Positions 11,743 to 22,654 of a DNA stretch of 64,000 nt are shown piece after piece; within the stretch, counting starts at the first letter, position 1; every line of letters starts with the position of its first letter. This DNA comes from Laburnicola sp. R22_1 (taxonomy: Eukaryota; Ascomycota; Dothideomycetes; Pleosporales; Didymosphaeriaceae): contig JACONQ010000012.1 in the NCBI GenBank assembly GCA_014281115.1, positions 1,860,001-1,924,000 on the forward strand, in the 5' to 3' direction. The position numbers were made by a program, and so were the translations under genes. The notes under the pieces were generated by a model. That model saw nothing but the letters and a program-made list of their open reading frames with translations, did not search any database and was not told the origin of the DNA.

Positions 11743-12147
11743 CCAAGGCTCTCGGCAGACGCGGTACAGCGTGATCACGGCCCGATATGGCGTCTATGGA
11801 TTTCGCCATTGCGTGCCTGGAGCGTCCTACACGACTACACCCGATGAGAAAGGTATTTAATCAAAGACACGTGCAACACAGATGCGCGCCGTGAGACTTG
11901 TATACAGGGGCGAGGACAACGATCCGAAATAGGAAGGTGTGAACGCTGATGTACAGGGGAGGGTTGTGGTGTCTTGAGCTTGAGAGTCAGGATAGGCTGT
12001 CTGTCGTTATCTCGTATGCAGGTACTCATCCCCCGGCATAATTACGGACACAGATAAAGGCCATTGCTATAAGGTGTACACGGCGTCGACGATGTAGGCA
12101 ATTTACCTGCTCCATTTAGCCTAGTCTGGACGGGAACGCAGTACTTC

Positions 12148-12538
12148 AGGTTTTTTTTTCATTCATTCCTATCCGTTTATAGTCGACCTAACCTTTTTCA
12201 GATTATGAGACTCGACGGAGTTCAGCGCAAGGGAGCCGAGGCTTGTGGATAAGAAACAGATCTTGGGTCTGGCGAGAATGGCTTCTTGGATGGCCATCAT
12301 GGATGGATTCTTTAACAATTGTAAGTAGGGGTGAGGCGCATTACACGCGCATTTACCTTTGGGTTGGGATGCATGCGCCTCGGGTGTCCCATGTACCGGG
12401 GATCGAAATTGTAATTCCATGCGTGGAGACGGCGAAACCCAAATGCGATTGTCGGAGCCAAACCTCGTGCTCATAATAATCATAATCTGTAAAAGGTTCA
12501 AAGTAGACTATAAACGGATAGGATGAATGAATGAACCT
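12148..12538. mobile_element. MITE-like element with long terminal inverted repeats
   Basis: A roughly 390-bp block bounded by imperfect inverted repeats of about 60 nt. The left arm reads AGGTT...CATTCATTCC, TATCCGTTTATAGTC, AACCTTTTTCAGATTATGAG; the right arm, reversed, reads GAGGTTCATTCATTC, ATCCTATCCGTTTATAGTC, AACCTTTTACAGATTATGA. The centre has no coding capacity. This is the form of a non-autonomous DNA transposon. The target duplication is not clear. A C-to-T-decayed relative of the left arm lies at about 33727-33785. Confidence 0.75.
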
Positions 12539-13259
12539 CGTTATCGAGCTGGGACGCTCCCGCCACAATGTTCCTCGTCAATCAATAACGGTGGTCCAGA
12601 AATGTCGCAGGGATACTGCAGTTCGCGGCATATCTCTGGGGACCGAAATAAAGAATCCAGGAACCAGATCGTCTAAAACGGCATTTAGCAGTGGCTTGCG
12701 CCGTCCGTCCCGAGGCTAAAGTGACGGGTGATGGATAGGACGGAACCAACATTTGGACAGGACCGACAGGTTTTCTTGACGCGTTCCGAAAACAAGATGC
12801 ACCTGGTCTGCTGCAACACTTCAGGAATATGAGTCCTTGCTGTTCAGGGAGTTCTTATCTGGAGGTGCAGATGGGCACGTGGCACATGTGGCGAGAACGC
12901 GACAAAAGTTCAGTCGGTCGGAGCGGCCCGCGGGGAGGAGGTACGCTAAACTCCTTGTGTCGACACTCGTGCATGTGGGTAGATCCTTCATAATTCCTGA
13001 AACAGACGACAACTGGTCTGTCATCGCTGCCACATGGACCCGAACGCTACTTGCTGTTCAGTGTGTGTGACTCGAATCACTCTCAGTGCTCACGTCATAA
13101 GGTACCAAGCCAGCTTTGCAAGAAATATTGTAACTTGAAGACAAGAACAATCGAGGTGTGATAAAGCGACCAACAAAAGTATGTGCAAGAAGCAAGCGCG
13201 AAAAAGCATCACAGCAGTTTGGGTATCCTGGCCCATCTCCATCAATCCAAACCCGGATT
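12539..13259. other. Intergenic, downstream of chitinase
   Basis: No gene or repeat seen between the MITE-like element and the 3' end of the chitinase gene. Confidence 0.5.
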
Positions 13260-14511
13260 CTATTCCTGCGCCCGAGCACCCCACCTCATCGACCTCTTTT
13301 CCAAACCGCGCAGCAAGTTCTTCACACTGGCGACGAACCCGGGATTGGTACCGGCCTGGCTAGCATCCCACATCATAACGCCTCCAAAGGTCAAGTACTG
13401 CGAGCTGAATTGAATGACTGGCTGGAGCGCGCTTGGTGAAAGGTATCCCCTGCCAGCTCCGGTGTTGGCAGGCACACCGAGAAGAACCTTCGCGGATGGG
13501 TTCTTCGAAGCCTTGGCCCACGCATCCCACTGGTAGAAGTTGTAGTTCCACTGGTCAGCCGCGCCAGGAACGTAAGATGAAGCACCACAGCCGTTGTTGT
13601 AGAACTGGACGTTGACCCAGTCCAGCGGCACGTTGGTTGTGATGTCTTGATTGTACCAGTCAGGGTAGGGGCACTGGGGTGCAGCGCTGAGGTAGTACTT
13701 CTTTCCACCGGCGGCGTTCATGAGAGTACGGAGACGGTTGCCGAACGTAGCCATGTTGCTTACATTGGCTTCGAAGTCGAAGTCAAAGCCATCCAGGACT
13801 GCCGTTCCGAAGGGGCGGAGGGTGCTGTTTCCGGACTGTGCAGGACCGTACATGGCCCAGATCTTTTCGGCGCCGGCTGTGGCAGCAGCAGCGGATGTAA
13901 AGCCGCCTTCTATGTAGGCGTCGCCTCCGATGGAGAGCATGATGGTTTTTCCCTGGGCTTGACAGGTCTTGATGTCGGCTCTATATGAGCTGTCAGCTCA
14001 ATACTGTCGGGAGAAGTTGTTACGGGAGAGTGTGTATACGGCATACAGAGTAGGCGAATGGTACGTCGAGGAAGGATAGGCTAAAAGAACTGTAAAGTAC
14101 TTACTCCATCTCAGGGCAAGAGAAAGTCTCAGTCCCGGGGAACAGAGAACACTTGTCGCCTTGGTTGGCGAAATTCATGACTGGTTGCCCACCAGCGCCG
14201 CTGAAGCGGAGCAAGAACGAAAGGAGAAAGACCTTCAGAAAAAATTAGTGAGCCTTTGCCAAAACGTATGATTCAACACCTCGGCTTACATTGACGTCGG
14301 CATCTACACATGGTCAGTAGTTGAACAGAAAGCACATTGAACAAGGTAACTGACCTTTGCAATAATCCCCTAGACGCGTCTGCGTGCTCTGTTGACCAGC
14401 GGAGTTTTGTCCCCAGTACATGACCACATTGGACTTGCTTGTCGGGTTGTATCCAGCTCGAACAGAGGCAGCCGTTGCCAAGATGACAGAGAGGTTTGTG
14501 AGAAGACCCAT
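13260..14511 (-). CDS. Secreted GH18 chitinase, class III type
   Basis: Endochitinase of glycoside hydrolase family 18. Four exons: 14355-14511, a 14-nt microexon at 14289-14302, 14105-14232 and 13260-13980; 339 residues. The signal peptide (MGLLTNLSVILATAASVRA) leads straight into the catalytic barrel, beginning with the strand VVMYWGQNS. The S-x-G-G motif is MLSIGGD, and the catalytic D-x-x-D-x-D-x-E is DGFDFDFE, with Glu as acid. The barrel closes with GGVMMWDASQ. No chitin-binding module, Ser/Thr tail or GPI signal follows, so it is a single-domain enzyme of plant/fungal class III type. Spliced frames agree through all three introns (52, 56 and 124 nt). Likely role is wall remodelling or attack on other fungi. 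Confidence 0.92.
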
Positions 14512-15787
14512 GGTAAATATGTACAGCGAAGAAGAGAAGGTATCAAAGAGAAGGTATCAGAGTTGGTGGATTGCCGTGAAGAGACACATGTTGGGTGATT
14601 AAGGCCACCTTTATACCTGTGTCCCAAGTATACTGACCTTGACAAACCAGCATACTCTACGCGCTGCCCCCGTGGTTTAGCGTAACCTTTCGCGTGGATG
14701 ATACTAGGGCCGGTACAGGTTGGGTTGCAGTGACTTCGGATTGGTGAGAGTTGAGTGAACTTCGACAGTGGTGTGCTCGGCGTGGAGACCGGTGACTGTC
14801 AAAGTCGGTTTGCAAAGGGCCAGGGGTTGAGTGCAGTGGGCTTTTCACATGCATCGACAACACCTTCCGAGCTCTGAGGCGACTGTGTTGAGTTTGAAGG
14901 ACAACTGCTCGCACTCGCGCAGTTGCTGGAGCATGACTTGGTCATGAAAGTGATGGCGTATGTATCTGGAGAGTAAGATAACCGGGGCTAGCTATCCAGC
15001 TAAGGATTTGAGCCGAAGATTATGGATCTGGGATTCGAACGATTGTTCACATGATCGTCGAGTTACCGCGAAGCTTGACCCCATCACAAGTGCACCTCTC
15101 GTCCCAAAGCTGCAGGAACAAGACTCAGCGTGATTGCTATTGGCCGGAACCAGCAAGGATGCTGAAGGGCTTAAAATCTTTGACGATACCTTCCTGTTCA
15201 GGCGATGCCATGTGCAACCTCCACGTGAGTGGCCTTAAGCCCCTCGGCACCCAACAAACAAATCTCAGGTAGATACTCGCGGCGGCTCGGATAAGGTCGA
15301 CGAAGTTACAGCGCTTAGAGAAGGTATTCGAACCATGTATAGCGGTTTGTACTGTCCTGCTGATGGTATCCCGCAAGTGCTAACTTATTTCGTCCCTGGG
15401 CAGGATATAGCCGTGTAAGAGGATTTCGAAAAATCTCCATAAACGTGAACAAGACGCTAGTATGATCTCGTGATGCGATTGTTCACCACTTGGAATGTGG
15501 TTCATATGATTTGGTCCGTCGTCCGCGTTGTGGGCTGCTGCACGCGGGACTGAGCATCCAGCGCTTCCACCACATCCTCGAAATGTTGCTGCTCCGCTGC
15601 TGTTCTTTTCAGGTAATATCCATAATTTCGTCTCTGCATGGTGTTGCAACCCCAGATGCCTACCCTGGAGGGTGAGAAGCACGGGATTCGTGGGGCAGAT
15701 AAGCGCCTTCGGATAAGTGTTCGAATGTGCTTATCACCGGAACCAGGATGCTGCAGTCGCGGGTGACAGTATAGCTACCCGAGTGTA
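14512..15787. other. Intergenic, chitinase upstream region
   Basis: About 1.3 kb without a supported gene. A GTTCGAATCCC-like word near 15030 resembles a tRNA T-loop but no cloverleaf forms around it. Confidence 0.5.
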
Positions 15788-16735
15788 TCATCGCAGAGTA
15801 AGCACCTGTGTTTCTATCGTTGCAAAGTGATCTTTTAGCTTCTCGAAGGTGTTCCGCTTGCGGTTACATGGAGAATACGCCCTTCCAATCCGGACGTACG
15901 GGTTCCTCTCTGGATTGACCACGCTTGCGATTAAGAAAAACCAATGATGAGCCGTCCCGCCAATGAGAATAAGTCTAACAGTCGTATTATCGTAGTACGA
16001 GTCTGGTATGTCAACTCGTTCGAATAGCGCCACCTTGGACAAGCCATCCAGATCAAGATAGAGCGAAGATTCCGAAGATTCTCGACCATTATATGTTAAC
16101 GTTCCCTTGAATACTTTTGCGTGCAACTGGAGCTCGGCGATGTAGAGAGGGGAGGTAAGGGGCTGCTGCGACCAGTAAATCCGCGTATCAATAAGTCTGA
16201 TTTCTTTCGTTGTGAGACAAAAATTTGGATACTGCACTGGTCCTGGCAAACTCATCCAAGTCCACGAAGGAAAAGGGGTGATCCTCTTCCGTCCAGCTGG
16301 CTCTTCCCATACTCCTCGTTCCCAGAGCAAGCCCTCGGCTATATCCTCTTTCCAAAGTCCCAACAGAGGCTCGTCTCTCTTCAAGCTCTGGACGAAGTTG
16401 ATAAGACCTAAAAGCGCAATCGCGTGGTCGTCGATCCTGCTTTCTTTTGTGCGACTATATTCGTTCACCCAATATGCCCAGCTTCTTCGAAGATCCACGG
16501 GGTTGAAAACAGAGATCGGGGCGGACGACTGACGCTGGGCAGCGAGAAAGAAGTCGAAAAGGAGATGGCAACCAGGGCAACTTTTGCTGGAAACTCTCAA
16601 TCTCGAGATGCGCGGAGCCTTAGGGCTGGCGAGACCAATAGGGCCGATTGACTTGTGGCATTCCTGGCAGAGACCTCCTTCTGTCTTGGGGGTATCTGGA
16701 CGGTCCTGAATCGTTACTTTTATGGGAGGATCCAT
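15788..16735 (-). pseudogene. HET-type protein lacking the HET core
   Basis: Heterokaryon-incompatibility (HET) proteins trigger cell death after fusion of unlike hyphae. This single 315-residue frame has the usual HET N-terminal zinc-like part (LCQECHKSI...CPGCHLLFDFF) and the usual C-terminal part (RIDDHAIALLGLI, LLGLWKEDIAEGLLW, PSWTWMSLPGPVQY), but the roughly 200-residue HET core with its SYCWG and LWIDxxCI signatures is absent between about residues 85 and 95. The join keeps the reading frame. The ATG at 16735 is the first in frame. I read it as an internally deleted relic; an expressed truncated protein cannot be excluded. Confidence 0.75.
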
Positions 16736-18384
16736 TCTCGCATCTCGCTGGGACAAAGGCCTACACAATTATCCAGCTTGCAGGTACATTCGAGGGTAAT
16801 AATGAGGCCGAAGAGTGAAAGCCTCGGCTTGATAATGGCGCAGCCTGGCCCTCAGGGGCGGACCGATGACAACACTAGCCTACGCACCCCTCGTCCGATA
16901 CTTGCTAAGTTATGGGCCTGTTGAAGCTTAAACAATAGTGCATATACTAGAATACAACACCTGAAGCATTGACATGTTGACAGCATTGATGGGATTCTGT
17001 TGTGCACGGGGAACCTGGGTTGTGGCGGTGAGAAGCACGTAGTCGATTTGGGTATATATAACGTTGACACAGGGACGAGACCGCGATGTTGTTTCTATTT
17101 GAGATGGTTGAAACTGGAGCTGAGGCAATTGACACTGGGTACGTTTGACACTGGAACGTGTCGGTTGTCGAAAGTAGCTTAACCTGTTTGGGCGATAGCG
17201 CTCATGATTCACGCTGCAGCACGCACCGGCCCGCCGCTGGGCATGGCGACAAGAGAAACTCTGGAACCAAGGCAAGGTTTATCTGAGCAAGTGCGATAGA
17301 ACGAAGTCAACATGCGGGCCACGGTCGCGTGTGAGTATATCCCGCCCAGCGCGATCTCAGTTACATACAAACCCACATATCCCACAGCCGGCACAATCCA
17401 TAACCACTTATCTTTCCAAAAACCCATCCACTTCCTTGGCCACTATCTGTATAAAAAACCACAGGCGTTCTTAGTTCCTCAGTACGCGCCGTCACCACCA
17501 CTTCACTACCCACAAACCGTACAATCCCAGATCCTAATAGCCGCAAGACAAACCATACACAACCACAATATCCCACCCTAACCACTCTGAAACCAACGCT
17601 CCCACAATAAAGTTTTCTTCCCTCATTTCCATTCACTAGAATCGTACTCTATTCCACCACCAACACTATACGCCCTATAACCGCGTAGATTCTTAATTTC
17701 TTTCCGCATCGCGCCACTCACCCCGATCCCAATTCGCCCTCCCCATCAACAGAAAGAGACAGTACATCACACCACCGCACACTGAACCCAGAATCCTTTC
17801 CAGACATTATTACCTGATATGATTTCCCCTAAAATACAGCATCAATCGGCATCAGCTCGAGAACCCATCTGCTCAACCAATTGCCTACTCCATACCCAAA
17901 TAGCACCAACCTTGCAACCCAAATAACTACAGCGCGTCCTATCCCATCACCGCACCCCACGCGCACAATATTAACATCACACACGCAGAATAAAACCTCT
18001 CAGCCTTGCCCATCTTATCCATATTCCACATCCGGTAACTTTCCTAACTCGTACCATACATACCCCGACATACATACACACCAGCCACCACCAACCCACT
18101 AAATAGATAGACCCCGAACCACAGATTTATCTCAGGTCCACACAGAACATAAATGTAAGCTAGATGCCATTCAACCCCTCGCCTCGCACACTTCGTTTAA
18201 TCCATCCACCCCACTTTACCCCACGTCGTCATTGTTATTGTTTACTCACCCCGCCACCAAACCTCTATAACAAACCCCCCTCCCCAAAACAATGCCTCCT
18301 CACCCCCTCTCTCGTCTCCTCCCTCCCCTCCCCTCCTTCCTCTCGTCGTCCCCCCACTCCCTCTCCTTCTATCCACCCTCCAAA
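16736..18384. other. Intergenic; right two thirds G-poor on the plus strand
   Basis: No supported gene. From about 17380 to 18380 the plus strand is strikingly poor in G (roughly 5-9 G per 60 bases in lines counted) and rich in C and A, ending at the oxidoreductase ATG. It may be a long pyrimidine-rich leader and promoter. Confidence 0.5.
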
Positions 18385-19608
18385 ATGCCACCCCCACCCC
18401 CACCCCTCCCCATAGCCCTAATAGGCAGCGGCATCTTCGCACGCGAATCGCACCTCCCCGCCCTCCTTACCACACCCACCCTCACCCTCCGCGCAATCTA
18501 CTCGCGCCAACAAAGCAGCGCATCAAGCCTCGCCTCCGCCGCAGGCGCCGAAATAGACGTATACAGCGACGACTCCGACCAAGACGGACGCACATACGCT
18601 GATTTGCTCAAGCGAGACGATATCGTCGGTGTGGTAATTGCGTACGTGCTACGATTTCCCAAGCAAGGGGCATGGAAGTTTGAATTTGAATTTGAATTTG
18701 AATTGGCCATGATTAGTTAGTTGGTGGTATACTGGGCGTCCCATCTCAGCGGATGGATGGATCCATCGCGTCGCACCAACTACATACATAGACCAAGCTA
18801 ACCCTCGACCCCATGCAGCCTCCCCATCCTCGCCCAACCAGACTACATCCGCAAAGCCCTCTCCGCCGGAAAACACGTCCTCGCCGAAAAGCCCATCGCC
18901 AAAGACGTAGCCACAGCGGAGGACCTGATAACCTGGTACCAATCCACCATCAACGGGCCGACCTTCAGCATCGCCGAGAACTTCCGCTTCCTCGAGTCCT
19001 TCACCTACGCCGCCGAACAAGCCACGACGCTCGGACGGCTGCTGGGTTTCCGCATGCGCATGCAGGCCTTTGTCCAGCCGGGCGCAAAGTACTACGAGAC
19101 GGCGTGGCGCAAGAAGCCCGAGTACCAGGGCGGGTTTCTGCTGGATGGGGGTGTGCATTTCGTTGCTGGGACGAGGATGGTCTTGGATGGGGCGGGGGTG
19201 AAGCCGGTGAAGACGAGCGCGTTTTCGGCCCGGTTGCAGGAACATCTTCCGCCCGTGGATACACTAGATGCGACGGTGCAGTTAAGCAATGGCGCAAGCG
19301 GGACGATATCCATGTCGTTTGGGACGACATTTTCAGGATCAGAGTACTCGTTTGCGGGCGAGCAAGGCACCGTGACGGTAACAAGGGGCAAGGTGACGAT
19401 AAAGCGTGACGGGAAAGAGGAGACCAAGGATTTTCCAGAAGAGGGGGACGGTGTGAAGCAGGAGATTGCGGCGTGGGGAAAGGCTCTGAGCGAGGGCAAG
19501 CCTGACCCGAGGCAGAGCGCGGAAGAGGCATTGAAGGATCTCCAGGTTCTGGAGGGCATGTTGAGGAGCGGCGAACAGGGTGGAGCACCCGTGGAGCTCG
19601 ATCTGTAA
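18385..19608 (+). CDS. Gfo/Idh/MocA family oxidoreductase
   Basis: NAD(P)-dependent dehydrogenase of the glucose-fructose oxidoreductase type, acting on an unknown sugar or polyol. Two exons, 18385-18641 and 18819-19608, joined across a 177-nt intron (GTACGT...ATGCAG) that splits a GCC codon; 348 residues. The start is the ATG in CAAAATGCC. N-terminal Rossmann fold with the dinucleotide loop IALIGSGIFA, then the family's E-K-P motif in VLAEKPIAKD, then the C-terminal alpha/beta domain (GGFLLDGGVHFV) with the substrate-site histidine. The intron contains four TTTGAA repeats. A further in-frame ATG upstream (18292) is less likely. Family secure, substrate unknown. Confidence 0.9.
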
Positions 19609-19801
19609 ACCGGCTGTGCTGCATTTCGTCTCGCCGAAACTCCATCGCAGGGTTCTCCCCAACGGCCTCGCCTTCAGCAGTGTCAGCTACAGGGTTCACC
19701 AAGTGCGAGGGTTGAATCTGAATGGAGTGGATATGAATAGTATGTGACGTTGTGAATTACGATGAGCTGGCCAACAAGGCGCACATGAGGATGATCGAGC
19801 C

Positions 19802-21265
19802 TCAAGCTCCTGCGCCGGCGGCCATGGGCTCATCCGTTATTGTAGCTGCAGCGGCATGGTTCGCTCGGTCCACTGTGTTCGCGTCTTCTGCTTCTGCGTC
19901 GTCAAGACCGGGTTTCTTCAAGTCTACGGCCAACGGGTCCGTCTCCTGTGTCGGCTCGGTCGCCCCCTCGTAACCCGGCGGCGGCAAGGCCCAGTCCGGC
20001 AGGCCAGTCTCATAATCCCACTTGCCCTCTTCGCAGCGATACCTCCTCGCATGAAGATAGATGCCCAGCTCGTGCACGCCCGGATCGCTATACAGCGGCG
20101 TGTCACAAACACTGCATGTCTCGCCCGTCATCTTCTCCGCCTTCCTCTTGTTGTATGCGTCGACCATCTCGTCGTGATAGGCCACAGCATCTGCAATCTC
20201 GTCCTTGCCCATGCGCGAAAGCCGAGTCATTATGTCCTCGTCGTTTTCCTCTTCCGAGTGGCCCCTAGCCAGGGACGGGCCAAAGACGCGCTGGTTCGCA
20301 TAGATGGGGTCGTTGGATATGGGGTGCCCTAGAAACTGGAGATGGACACGGAGCTGATGCGTACGGCCGGTTATGGGAAAGCAGCGGACGATGGAGTAGC
20401 CGCGCTTCTTCTTCCACTCCATTCCCTCTCTGGCTTGGCCGTTTTCCTGCGCAGGCTCGTCCTTGTCGTCCTTGGGCGGATAGTAGGCGAGACGCTTGAA
20501 CACGGTCCTGGCCTCCTTGCCGTTGGCTCGCACGCGGTTGAGGCCCAGCTTCGGGCTGATCTGGAGGATGGGCTTCTCGCAGACGACCTCGCCCTCTGGG
20601 AACTCGCCCACGACGCGCGTGATGTACTCCTTCTTGACCGTCCTGCCCCGTATCTGGGCACTCATGTCCTCGGCTGCTTGCCTGTGCTTGCCAATGAACA
20701 TGATGCCGCTTGTGAGCCTGTCCAGCCGGTTGCAAGGAAGCGGGTTCCAGCCATAGCCCCTGTCGGCGCGCATGATCTCGATGACCGAGTTGAAGTTGTA
20801 GCGCCCCGCAGGATGGACGGGCACGCCGGCCGGCTTGTCGATGACGATCAGGTCGTCGTCCTCGTGCACGATGCCGATGGGCTTTGCGCTGCAGGGAGGC
20901 TCGTGGCGGTGCAGCGTGTGCGAGATGACGTCGCCATTTTTCACGATGGCCTTGGTCGAGGGCACCGGCTTGCCGTTCAGCACCACGCGCCCCTCTACGA
21001 TGGCATTCTCGTAGTACTCGGCGGGCCGGTCTCGGAACTCGCTTGCGAAGATGTCCAGAATCTCTCGACCGCGCCACCGCTGCTTGCAGTATGTGTTGTA
21101 CGTGTAGTGGTAGGGCTCGACCTTGCGCAGGTTGTCCTCGAGGAAGTAGGGCCGCGGCCAGGGATCGCAGGGCGTGACCACGACCGGCGGCGGCTCGGTG
21201 AAGGGGAATTTGTCGTCGGGGTAGGGCGGGTATTTGTCTCGCGGCGACGAGGGCACCAGCGCCAT
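19802..21265 (-). CDS. RluA-type RNA pseudouridine synthase
   Basis: Isomerises uridine to pseudouridine in RNA, most like the Rib2/Pus8-Pus9 branch that modifies tRNA position 32. Single exon, 487 residues from the ATG at 21265. An S4-like RNA-binding segment (GRVVLNGKPVPSTKAIVKNG) precedes the catalytic domain, whose active-site Asp lies in NRLDRLTSG; GRTHQLRVHL is the second conserved motif. A C-terminal Cys pair with a distal Cys (CSVCDTPLY...RRYRC) suggests a small zinc knuckle, followed by an acidic Ala-rich tail. An upstream ATG at 21432 is in another frame, and joining it would need an intron I cannot place, so mitochondrial targeting is undecided. Divergent from the thioesterase gene. 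Confidence 0.9.
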   Translation of the reverse strand: MALVPSSPRDKYPPYPDDKFPFTEPPPVVVTPCDPWPRPYFLEDNLRKVEPYHYTYNTYCKQRWRGREILDIFASEFRDRPAEYYENAIVEGRVVLNGKPVPSTKAIVKNGDVISHTLHRHEPPCSAKPIGIVHEDDDLIVIDKPAGVPVHPAGRYNFNSVIEIMRADRGYGWNPLPCNRLDRLTSGIMFIGKHRQAAEDMSAQIRGRTVKKEYITRVVGEFPEGEVVCEKPILQISPKLGLNRVRANGKEARTVFKRLAYYPPKDDKDEPAQENGQAREGMEWKKKRGYSIVRCFPITGRTHQLRVHLQFLGHPISNDPIYANQRVFGPSLARGHSEEENDEDIMTRLSRMGKDEIADAVAYHDEMVDAYNKRKAEKMTGETCSVCDTPLYSDPGVHELGIYLHARRYRCEEGKWDYETGLPDWALPPPGYEGATEPTQETDPLAVDLKKPGLDDAEAEDANTVDRANHAAAATITDEPMAAGAGA

Positions 21266-21419
21266 CGAAGGCGTCGCGGGCACAGGCAAGCGGCCCTTGC
21301 TGGCGAGGAAGGCGAGGATGCGCGGTGAGGGCGCCAACGTGGACGAGGCCAGCGCGATGGGCGGCGTGGCGGCTCCAGGGCTTGTTGGGCGGCGTGTGGG
21401 AAAAGGTATCTACTAGCAG

Positions 21420-22086
21420 ATGCAGTGTTCACGCGCCGAACACGAACACCAGGTCCGAGGTAGCGCTAGCCCGGCACCGCTCCTCTACAAACGCATCGCA
21501 ACCTCCTTGGCCAGCAAGAGTAGGTCGGAGATGGCATTGAACGCGTTGAAGGCGCGCCGGAGGAGCGATTACCCGTTCCAGCTCGAATACCGGACGAGAT
21601 GGTGACGCTCCAGCTGCTGTTTCCCCGCGTCTCCACTGACACACGGCAGGAGCGACAACGACATGTATTCACACATGAACAATTCCATCTACTACTTCCT
21701 GTGAGTTCCACATCTCGCCTTCCCGCCGTATACTAATCGCATGCAGCTTTGACTCCGTGGTCAACACCTACCTCATCCAGCGCTGCGCACTCCACCCACC
21801 CACCTCGCCTCAGATTGGCCTCGTCGTGCACTCCCACTGCGACTATCTCGCCCCCATTGCGTTCCCGGCCGTGGTTGATCTCGCTCTGAGGGTTAATAAG
21901 CTTGGGAAGAGCTCCGTAACGTACGAGATTGGCGTATTCGAGCAAGGGCAAGACGACGTCAGGGCTGTGGGGGAGTTCGTTCACGTTTTTGTCGATAGAG
22001 ACAGCAGGAAGCCGTCCGAGACTGGAATGGCCGGTCAACTGCAAGAAGGACTGGCAAAATTGTTGGCAGAGAAGGCAAAGCTATAG
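21420..22086 (+). CDS. Hot-dog fold thioesterase (4HBT-like)
   Basis: Acyl-CoA thioesterase-like protein of the 4HBT/THEM6 type. Exons 21420-21601, 21650-21700 and 21747-22086, with 48- and 46-nt introns; 190 residues. The signature W-S-D-N-D-M-Y-S-H-M-N-N is created across the first splice (TG|G = Trp) and contains the catalytic-region Asp and the His/Asn pair; the core strands follow (IGLVVHSHCDYLAPI, VTYEIGVFEQ, AVGEFVHVFVD). The start could be 21420 or the better-placed ATG at 21531, which would remove 37 residues of possible mitochondrial leader. It shares a short divergent promoter region with the pseudouridine synthase. Confidence 0.85.
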
Positions 22087-22654
22087 GGGCGCCACGTATG
22101 GTGGGAACTGCGGCAGTAGAGACGGGGGGCGCAATCAATCCACCACCGCAGTCCCAGAAGGCCTTTCCCGGACGTCAACGCACGCGCTCCAGACCTCTCT
22201 GAACCCTTGAGGACAAAGGCTGGTCGACTCGACTCGCTGCCCCGGGAATGCCGAGGATGAAGGTACGGAGAACCACCAGGCTGCTATCGCATGTGACTTG
22301 AATTTGACCATGAGCGGCCCCATACATTTGTAGCCTGAGGAAACACAAACAGTTGCCTCTCGTCGAATGCTCATGGTTAAGTAAGTCGCTAATACCAACG
22401 CAGTCCAGACAGGGGTCCTCGAAATGTCCAAGTTTAGCCGGCGCGAGTGGACTATGTATATTATTCGTGGCCGACGCCTAATATACAAGTAGCCAAACAG
22501 AAACTAGAGCTGCATAGATGCAATAACGTAGACCGGGTCTTTTATATGTGCGAAACGTGGCTTTCGTAGCCCTGCGCGACTTCAAAACTCAGCTTAATCG
22601 CTAACGCCCAGTCATTGGAGTAACCATTTGCGTTATTTTCCATCCATGTGTAAA
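22087..22654. other. Intergenic
   Basis: Thioesterase 3' region and SET-gene promoter; nothing else seen. Confidence 0.5.

Noticed and set aside
15030..15045. GTTCGAATCCC word like a tRNA T-loop (minus strand)
   Set aside because: Flanking bases do not pair as a T-stem and no acceptor, D or anticodon arm can be drawn.
17209..17427. Minus-strand frame starting MGFWKDKWLW with a hydrophobic stretch
   Set aside because: One membrane-like segment only, no continuation upstream or downstream, and it lies in a strand-biased region that creates open frames by chance.
20265..21432. Long frames opposite and beside the pseudouridine synthase
   Set aside because: High-GC shadow frames, Arg/Pro/Ala-rich, without domain signals.
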